This document shows positions 6,732 through 10,910 of a stretch of DNA of 10,910 nt, piece by piece. The translations under genes were made by a program, and so were the position numbers. This DNA is from an uncultured Verrucomicrobiota bacterium (GTDB taxonomy: Bacteria > Verrucomicrobiota > Verrucomicrobiae > Opitutales > Opitutaceae), in contig CAMLNJ010000055.1 of the NCBI GenBank assembly GCA_946481225.1, positions 1 through 10,910 on the forward strand. Direction: 5' to 3'. The notes beneath the pieces are model-generated. The model made no database searches. It had not been told where the DNA came from and worked only from the letters and a program-made list of their open reading frames with translations. Within the stretch, counting starts at the first letter, position 1; each line of letters starts with the position of its first letter.

Positions 6732-6807
6732 GTGGCACGGGCGTCTCGCCCGTGGGGTAGGCATCCCCTTGCCCGCTCCGGAGACACGGACGGGACGCCC
6801 ATGCCAC
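6732..6807. repeat. Palindromic intergenic repeat (REP/BIME-like)
   Basis: Arms 6732-6754 and 6785-6807 are inverted repeats matching at 20 of 23 positions. The left arm also contains a perfect eight-pair hairpin (CACGGGCG with CGCCCGTG, loop TCT, 6736-6754). The element sits between the outer-membrane protein terminator and the rplM promoter, within the gene-free stretch 6621-6924. From experience, similar GTGGCACGGGCG...CGCCCATGCCAC palindromes are dispersed in verrucomicrobial genomes; one copy alone cannot prove that here. Confidence 0.65.
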
Positions 6808-6840
6808 TTCAAACATCCGACATGCTTCCTGTTGCAGCCA

Positions 6841-6876
6841 AAGAAAAACCCGCCCCCGCGCGAGCGGGGACGGGTC
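6841..6876 (-). terminator. Rho-independent terminator after the outer-membrane protein gene
   Basis: The minus-strand RNA forms a GC-rich stem (ACCCGTCCCCGC with GCGGGGGCGGGT, one bulge) with a short GCGC-type loop, followed by the T-rich tail TTTTTCTTT. It starts about 48 bases after the stop at 6925. A smaller hairpin (GAAGGGA/TCCCTTC, about 6888-6903) lies between the stop and this stem. Confidence 0.85.
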
Positions 6877-6924
6877 TCGAATAAACGGAAGGGAATCCCT
6901 TCGGACTAAGCTCGCGAGGCGAGA

Positions 6925-7647
6925 TTAGAAGCCGATGGAGATACCGGCCTTGCCGACAACGATGTCGTGATCGGTATCGCTGGCCTTGAAGCTGGAGATG
7001 GTGTCCTCGTCGTTGTAGATATAATCCACACCGATGGTGAGGGTGGCGGTCTCGCTCAGCTTGAAGGGGATGGCCGCACCGACGACGAAGTAGGTATAGT
7101 CATCGGGAACGCCGGCGGGAGCATCGTCAGCCTGAACGTAGCCGACCTTGCCAGAGAGATCCAAGGAGGCCTTGATGGCGTCGATCGGGAAGCTGTAGCC
7201 GACAGAGGCCTCGGCGGTGAAGACATCGTAGTCGAAGTCCCAGTAGGTGTAGAGCGAGGGGCTCAGAAGCACATCGGCGGAGGCGCCGATGTAAACTTCG
7301 GTGGAGTCGTCGCCGCTGCCGCCGTCGTAGGTGTAGCGGGTGACACCGCCGTCGAGCTTGACCGTGTCATTCAGCTTGTAGCCGTAACCAGCGTAGAGGT
7401 CGGTCTCGGTCGCGCCATCGTTGTGGCTGATCTCGCTGGTGTGCCAGGCGCCGGCGTAGAAGTCGCCGTAGGCGGCCTCGACGGAGGGCTGGATCGAAGC
7501 GTCGCCGAGCTTGACGCCGCGGAACACGTAGTCGGAAACGTAGGTGACGTCGACGGTGACGGAGAGATCGGACTTGGCGGCCTCTTCGGCTTGGGCGGAG
7601 ACGCCGGCGGCGATGACGGCGGCGGTGAAGGCAGTCTTCTTGATCAT
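6925..7647 (-). CDS. TorF/Gcw_chp family outer-membrane beta-barrel protein
   Basis: A complete 240-residue protein with a clear Sec signal peptide: MIKK, a hydrophobic core, and AQA/EE as the probable signal peptidase I site after residue 20. The mature protein opens with LSVTVDVTYVSDYVFRGV (28-45), matching the Gcw_chp/TorF signature (SDYxFRG). The rest shows alternating aromatic and polar residues typical of amphipathic strands, is rich in Asp, Tyr and Gly, and ends in Phe (GISIGF), the usual sorting signal for barrel assembly. Members are predicted outer-membrane proteins of unknown transport specificity. The gene stands alone: its own terminator follows, and DUF423 diverges 146 bases upstream. 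The leader has tandem CAACC motifs and no Shine-Dalgarno sequence. Confidence 0.88.
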   Translation of the reverse strand: MIKKTAFTAAVIAAGVSAQAEEAAKSDLSVTVDVTYVSDYVFRGVKLGDASIQPSVEAAYGDFYAGAWHTSEISHNDGATETDLYAGYGYKLNDTVKLDGGVTRYTYDGGSGDDSTEVYIGASADVLLSPSLYTYWDFDYDVFTAEASVGYSFPIDAIKASLDLSGKVGYVQADDAPAGVPDDYTYFVVGAAIPFKLSETATLTIGVDYIYNDEDTISSFKASDTDHDIVVGKAGISIGF

Positions 7648-7674
7648 GGTTGGGTTTGGTTGGTTGGGTTGTTT
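7648..7674 (-). other. CAACC-repeat leader before the outer-membrane protein start
   Basis: Immediately upstream of the ATG at 7647 the minus strand reads as tandem CCAACC-type units (CAACCCAACCAACCAAACCC then AACC), free of any purine-rich Shine-Dalgarno sequence and nearly devoid of G and T. It may be an unstructured leader that aids initiation without Shine-Dalgarno pairing, or simply a short repeat expansion. Confidence 0.45.
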
Positions 7675-7793
7675 ATCGTTGGTTAGACGACGGGTCGCAG
7701 GAGAACGAAGGACTTGTAAAAGGCAAGACCCGTTTCCCCCCTCGAAATCGGAGCCACATCACCGACAAGCTCTTACTTCCCCTCCAAAGTCCC

Positions 7794-8189
7794 ATGCCCA
7801 AACCTCCCTGTTTGATCTTCCTTAGCGCCGCCAATGGCTTCGTCGCCGTCGCCCTGGGCGCTCTCGGCGCACACGCGCTCAAAGAGCGGCTCACCCTCCG
7901 CGGCAGCCTGAGCGCCTGGCAAACCGCCAGCGGCTATGAGCTTGCGCATGCCGTCGCCTGCCTGGCGATTCTCGCATGGGCCACGGCCCAGGCCGAACGC
8001 CGCCCCGCCCTGCATCGCATCGCCGTCTGCTGGCTGATCGGTTCGCTGCTCTTCGCCGGCTCGATCTACATTCTGGCCTTGGGCGGGCCGCGGTTCCTCG
8101 GCCCGGTAACCCCCTTGGGCGGCGTCGCATTTCTGGTCGGATGGGCTTTGCTGGCAATCGAAGGCCTTCGCCGGCCCGCATCCGCGTGA
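7794..8189 (+). CDS. DUF423 family small membrane protein
   Basis: A 131-residue inner-membrane protein with about four hydrophobic segments (roughly 7-26, 46-66, 75-97 and 106-123). Family landmarks are GALGAHALK (22-30), AWQTASGYELAHAV (41-54), GSLLFAGSIYILAL (83-96) and TPLGGVAFLVGW (106-117). The DUF423/YwdK family has no established biochemical function. The ATG at 7794 gives the family N-terminus; an upstream in-frame ATG at 7650 lies in the divergent leader and adds non-conserved residues. No Shine-Dalgarno sequence is visible. Its stop overlaps the start of the next gene by four bases (GTGA), suggesting one operon and coupled translation. Confidence 0.88.
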   Translation: MPKPPCLIFLSAANGFVAVALGALGAHALKERLTLRGSLSAWQTASGYELAHAVACLAILAWATAQAERRPALHRIAVCWLIGSLLFAGSIYILALGGPRFLGPVTPLGGVAFLVGWALLAIEGLRRPASA

Positions 8190-9640
8190 ATCTCCCCGAA
8201 GAACTCCAACCCGTTCTCCGCGCCCTGCACTCGGTCGGCCGCCCCCGGATCGTCGGCGGAGCGGTGCGCGATTGGCTTCTCGGCCTGGAAGCCAAGGACC
8301 TCGACATCGAGGTGGGCGGCGCTTCATTCGAGGCTCTGCTTCGTATCCTCGCCCCGATGGGCTCGACGGATGTCGTCGGCCGGAGCTTCGGCGTGATAAA
8401 ACTCCGCCTGCCCTCCGGCACCGAATACGACATCTCCCTGCCACGACGTGAATCCAAGACCGGCGCGGGCCACCGCGGCTTCAAGGTCGAGCCCGATCCC
8501 CTGCTGAGCGACGCCGAAGCCGCCGCACGCCGCGACTTCACGCTCAACGCCATCGCCTGGGATCCGGTCGAGCGGCGCCTGATCGACCCGCACGGCGGGG
8601 AAGCCGACCTCCGCGCCCACCGCCTCCGACATACCAGCCCGGCTTTCGCCGAGGACCCTCTCCGCGTCCTCCGCGCCATGCAACTCGCGGCCCGTTTCGA
8701 CCTCACGCTCGATCCCGGCACCGCCGCCCTCTGCCGATCCATCGCACCCACTTTTGCCGAGCTTCCGGTCGAGCGCGTCTGGCATGAATGGGAAAAATGG
8801 GCGGAAAAATCCGCCACGCCCTCGCTCGGCCTGCGCGTTCTCACCGAAACCGGCTGGCTCGCCCACTTCCCCGAAATCGCCGCTCTCTCCGGCTGCCCGC
8901 AGGACCCGGAATGGCACCCCGAAGGCGACGTGTTTACGCACACCGGCCACTGTTGCGACGCGCTCGCCCGCGATCCCGAGTGGCTCGCGTCCCCGCCCCG
9001 CCGCCGCCGCCTGCTGATGTTCGCCGTCCTCCTCCACGACGTCGGCAAACCTTCCTGCACGAAGCAGGAACTTAAACCCACCCGCACTCCCCCGCCTCCC
9101 GGCTCCTCGATCCCCGCTCCCGGCTCGCTCCTGCGCTGGACCAGCCCCGGGCACGAGCCCGCGGGCGTCCCCATCGCCGAGGCCTTTATCCGCCGCATCG
9201 GCGCCCCCCACGACCACGCGCCCGCCATCACGCCGCTCGTCGCCAACCACATGGTCCACCATCACGGCGGACCCGACGGCCTCGGCTCCAACGCCATTCG
9301 GCGCCTCGCCCGACGGCTCCACCCCGCCACACTCGCGGATCTCGCCGCGGTCATGCGCGCCGATGCGAAGGGCCGGCCCCCGCTCCCCGCGGTCGATAGC
9401 CTTCCACTGATCGAGCGCCTGCTCGCCCGGGCCGCCGATCTCGCCCTCGCCGATACCGCGCCCCGCCCGATCTTGCTCGGCCGCCATCTCATCGCCGCCG
9501 GCCTCAAGCCCGGCCCCGGGTTCAAGCGCCTGCTCGACAGCGCTTTTGAAGCCCAGCTCGACGGCGCCTTCGCCGACGAATCAAGCGCGCTCATCTGGTT
9601 AAGAAATAATTTGCCGAACACGAACTCGCCGCAGGCGTGA
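8186..9640 (+). CDS. cca: CCA tRNA nucleotidyltransferase / poly(A) polymerase family, class II with HD domain
   Basis: A nucleotidyltransferase of 484 residues predicted to build or repair the CCA end of tRNA. Visible elements are RIVGGAVRDWLLG (21-33, head domain), the metal-binding DLDIEV with Asp38 and Asp40, RRDFTLNAIAWDP (115-127), EDPLRVLRAMQLAARF (156-171), and an HD phosphohydrolase-like domain with HTGH (252-255) and LLHDVGKP (282-289). It then has GHEPAG (322-327) and ANHMVHHH (353-360). A Pro/Ser-rich insert at about 296-316 interrupts the HD domain between HDVGKP and the next conserved histidine. The GTG at 8186 overlaps the DUF423 stop and places the head motif at the usual distance; longer in-frame starts lie inside DUF423. 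Poly(A) polymerase activity cannot be excluded from sequence. Confidence 0.87.
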   Translation: MNLPEELQPVLRALHSVGRPRIVGGAVRDWLLGLEAKDLDIEVGGASFEALLRILAPMGSTDVVGRSFGVIKLRLPSGTEYDISLPRRESKTGAGHRGFKVEPDPLLSDAEAAARRDFTLNAIAWDPVERRLIDPHGGEADLRAHRLRHTSPAFAEDPLRVLRAMQLAARFDLTLDPGTAALCRSIAPTFAELPVERVWHEWEKWAEKSATPSLGLRVLTETGWLAHFPEIAALSGCPQDPEWHPEGDVFTHTGHCCDALARDPEWLASPPRRRRLLMFAVLLHDVGKPSCTKQELKPTRTPPPPGSSIPAPGSLLRWTSPGHEPAGVPIAEAFIRRIGAPHDHAPAITPLVANHMVHHHGGPDGLGSNAIRRLARRLHPATLADLAAVMRADAKGRPPLPAVDSLPLIERLLARAADLALADTAPRPILLGRHLIAAGLKPGPGFKRLLDSAFEAQLDGAFADESSALIWLRNNLPNTNSPQA

Positions 9641-9760
9641 CAAGCCGCGCCTTCGCGCGCTGTGCTAATCGCTTTCGTGCTAAAACCTCCGCACCCCCGC
9701 CTCGACGCCCCAACGCCGAAGTCTACGGTGCGCGGTGATTATCGCCTCCTTTTCCCATCC

Positions 9761-10708
9761 ATGGCCACCCAACTCGACCAACTCAAAGCCCTGACCACCG
9801 TGGTCGCCGACACCGGCGACTTCCAAAGCATGAAGGCCTTCGCGCCCCGCGACGCGACCACCAATCCTTCCCTCATCCTGAAGGCCGCCGCCATGCCCGA
9901 GTATGCGGCCCTTCTCGACAAAGCCATCGCCGACTCGCCCAAGACCGCGTCGCTCGACCAAGTCATCGACCGCCTCCTCGTCGTCTTCGGTCTCGAGATC
10001 CTCAAGATCGTCCCCGGCCGCGTCTCCTCCGAGGTCGACGCCCGCCTCTCCTTCGACACCCAAGGCACCCTCGCCAAGGCCCGCGAGATCATCGCCCTCT
10101 ACGAAAAGGCCGGCATCTCCAAGGACCGCGTCCTCATCAAGATCGCCTCCACCTGGGAAGGCATCAAGGCCGCCGAGATCCTCGAAAAGGAAGGCATCCA
10201 CTGCAACCTCACCCTCCTCTTCTCCTTCGCCCAGGCCGTCGCCTGCGCCGAGGCCGGCATCCAGCTCATCTCGCCCTTCGTCGGCCGCATCCTCGACTGG
10301 CACAAGGCCAAGAACCCCGCCGGCGACTTCTCCGGCGCCAAGGACCCTGGCGTGGTCTCCGTCACCCAGATCTACACCTACTATAAGAAATTCGGCTACA
10401 AGACCGAGGTCATGGGCGCCTCCTTCCGCAACGTCGGCGAGATCCTCGAGCTCGCCGGCTGCGACCTCCTCACCATCGCCCCCACGCTCCTCGCCGAGCT
10501 CGCCAAGAGCGACGCGCCCGTGGCCAAGAAGCTCGACGCCGCGGCCGCCGCCTCCGCCGATCTCAAGAGGGTTTCCTTCGACGAGAAGGCCTTCCGCTTC
10601 GCGATGAACGAGGACGCCCTCGCCACCGAGAAGACCGCCGAAGGCATCCGCCTCTTCAGCGCCGACATCGTCAAGCTCGAGCAGCTCATCGCCCAGAAGC
10701 GCGGCTGA
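9761..10708 (+). CDS. tal: Transaldolase (TalB-like)
   Basis: A 315-residue cytosolic enzyme of the non-oxidative pentose phosphate pathway, exchanging a dihydroxyacetone unit between sedoheptulose 7-phosphate and glyceraldehyde 3-phosphate. Landmarks are ADTGDF (16-21, Asp17), [12 protein letters not shown] (31-42, Asn35), [10 protein letters not shown] (91-100, Glu91), [11 protein letters not shown] (125-135, Schiff-base Lys127), [12 protein letters not shown] (148-159, Asn149) and [11 protein letters not shown] (170-180, Ser171). The later positions are offset by five from E. coli TalB numbering (Glu96, Lys132, Asn154, Ser176). Length matches the roughly 316-residue class. The ATG at 9761 is the family start; the earlier in-frame ATG at 9662 adds 33 non-conserved residues. 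It lies 120 bases after cca and is followed by a repeat and a terminator, so it is probably transcribed alone. Confidence 0.97.
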   Translation: MATQLDQLKALTTVVADTGDFQSMKAFAPRDATTNPSLILKAAAMPEYAALLDKAIADSPKTASLDQVIDRLLVVFGLEILKIVPGRVSSEVDARLSFDTQGTLAKAREIIALYEKAGISKDRVLIKIASTWEGIKAAEILEKEGIHCNLTLLFSFAQAVACAEAGIQLISPFVGRILDWHKAKNPAGDFSGAKDPGVVSVTQIYTYYKKFGYKTEVMGASFRNVGEILELAGCDLLTIAPTLLAELAKSDAPVAKKLDAAAAASADLKRVSFDEKAFRFAMNEDALATEKTAEGIRLFSADIVKLEQLIAQKRG

Positions 10709-10724
10709 ACCTCGCGCCTCAAAA

Positions 10725-10775
10725 TGTAGGCCCGACCTCCCGGTCGGGCGGCCAGACCCAACGGTCTGGCCTACA
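10725..10775. repeat. Double-hairpin palindromic repeat downstream of tal
   Basis: An outer inverted repeat TGTAGGCC (10725-10732) and GGCCTACA (10768-10775) encloses two perfect hairpins: CCCGACC with GGTCGGG (10731-10748) and GCCAGACC with GGTCTGGC (10751-10770). It sits between the tal stop and its terminator. The nested layout resembles BIME-type dispersed elements and differs in sequence from the palindrome at 6732-6807. Copy number in the genome cannot be seen from this window. Confidence 0.65.
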
Positions 10776-10777
10776 AG

Positions 10778-10813
10778 ACCCGGTTCGCCTCCGCGCGGGC
10801 CGGGTTTTTCTTT
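10778..10813 (+). terminator. Rho-independent terminator after tal
   Basis: A stem of ACCCGG (10778-10783) with CCGGGT (10800-10805), with possible inner GC pairing, is followed by TTTTTCTTT. It lies about 70 bases after the tal stop, directly behind the palindromic repeat. Confidence 0.8.
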
Positions 10814-10855
10814 GCGCCCTTTGCCACTCCGCGTCTTTGCGTTGAACAAATTCCA

Positions 10856-10910
10856 ATGCTCCGCGCCTTCCAGTGGGACCTCGCCCGCCAAGTCGAGCGT
10901 CTCGACCACC
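10856..10910 (+). CDS. Start of an unidentified protein (N-terminal 18 residues, partial)
   Basis: An ATG at 10856 opens a frame that reads MLRAFQWDLARQVERLDH and runs off the right edge. It lies 42 bases after the tal terminator, on the same strand, in the position expected for the next gene. GC-rich third positions agree with coding use. The N-terminus faintly recalls glycoside hydrolase family 20-like proteins of Opitutaceae, but 18 residues are too few for an assignment. No Shine-Dalgarno sequence is present. Confidence 0.5.
   Translation, partial: MLRAFQWDLARQVERLDH

Noticed and set aside
5862..6884. A 340-residue plus-strand open frame across rplM, rpsI and the promoter region
   Set aside because: It is antisense to two unmistakable ribosomal protein genes and crosses their promoter and a repeat.
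10806..10850. Short TTTGCG-type repeats before the last gene
   Set aside because: Only a few imperfect units are present, and they overlap the terminator tail and the leader; no structure beyond that is evident.
9680..10909. A 409-residue open frame antisense to transaldolase
   Set aside because: The translation is a Gly/Glu/Leu-rich mirror of the tal codons without domain motifs; tal is unambiguous on the plus strand.

Overview
The window looks like chromosome from a high-GC Gram-negative bacterium, and I lean towards Verrucomicrobiota, family Opitutaceae. The basis is the mix of a Gcw_chp/TorF-type outer-membrane protein, the general lack of Shine-Dalgarno sequences, short palindromic intergenic repeats of two kinds, and a bacterial rplM-rpsI pair. 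The lineage is an inference from gene style and repeat style, not from a marker-gene comparison.

Left part (1-4009). A TerC/Alx-type membrane protein runs off the left edge on the minus strand, behind a leader with three hairpins. Next come a DUF983 zinc-ribbon membrane protein and a class I/II PLP aminotransferase, both minus strand and 29 bases apart. Divergent from the aminotransferase is a membrane-anchored class III nucleotidyl cyclase with an extracytoplasmic sensor region.

Middle part (4130-7647, all minus strand). In transcription order it holds an outer-membrane beta-barrel protein with its own terminator, a palindromic repeat, a promoter candidate, rplM and rpsI with a strong terminator, a degenerate group II intron without a reverse-transcriptase gene, and a TrmO/TsaA-type tRNA methyltransferase. 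The intron starts almost directly after the rpsI terminator. It keeps recognisable domain I and domain V sequence, and where its protein gene should be it carries a small element bounded by perfect 20-bp inverted repeats.

Right part (7794-10910, plus strand). A DUF423 membrane protein overlaps a CCA-adding/poly(A) polymerase-type nucleotidyltransferase by four bases. Transaldolase follows with a palindromic repeat and a terminator, then the first codons of another gene at the right edge.

Most genes are housekeeping: ribosomal proteins, tRNA modification and maturation, and the pentose phosphate pathway. Three genes touch translation and tRNA (rplM-rpsI, trmO and cca), but they are not one operon. 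The most unusual item is the ORF-less group II intron with its nested inverted-repeat element. I see no CRISPR array, phage gene, toxin-antitoxin pair, tRNA or rRNA gene, and no multi-gene defence or biosynthetic system.
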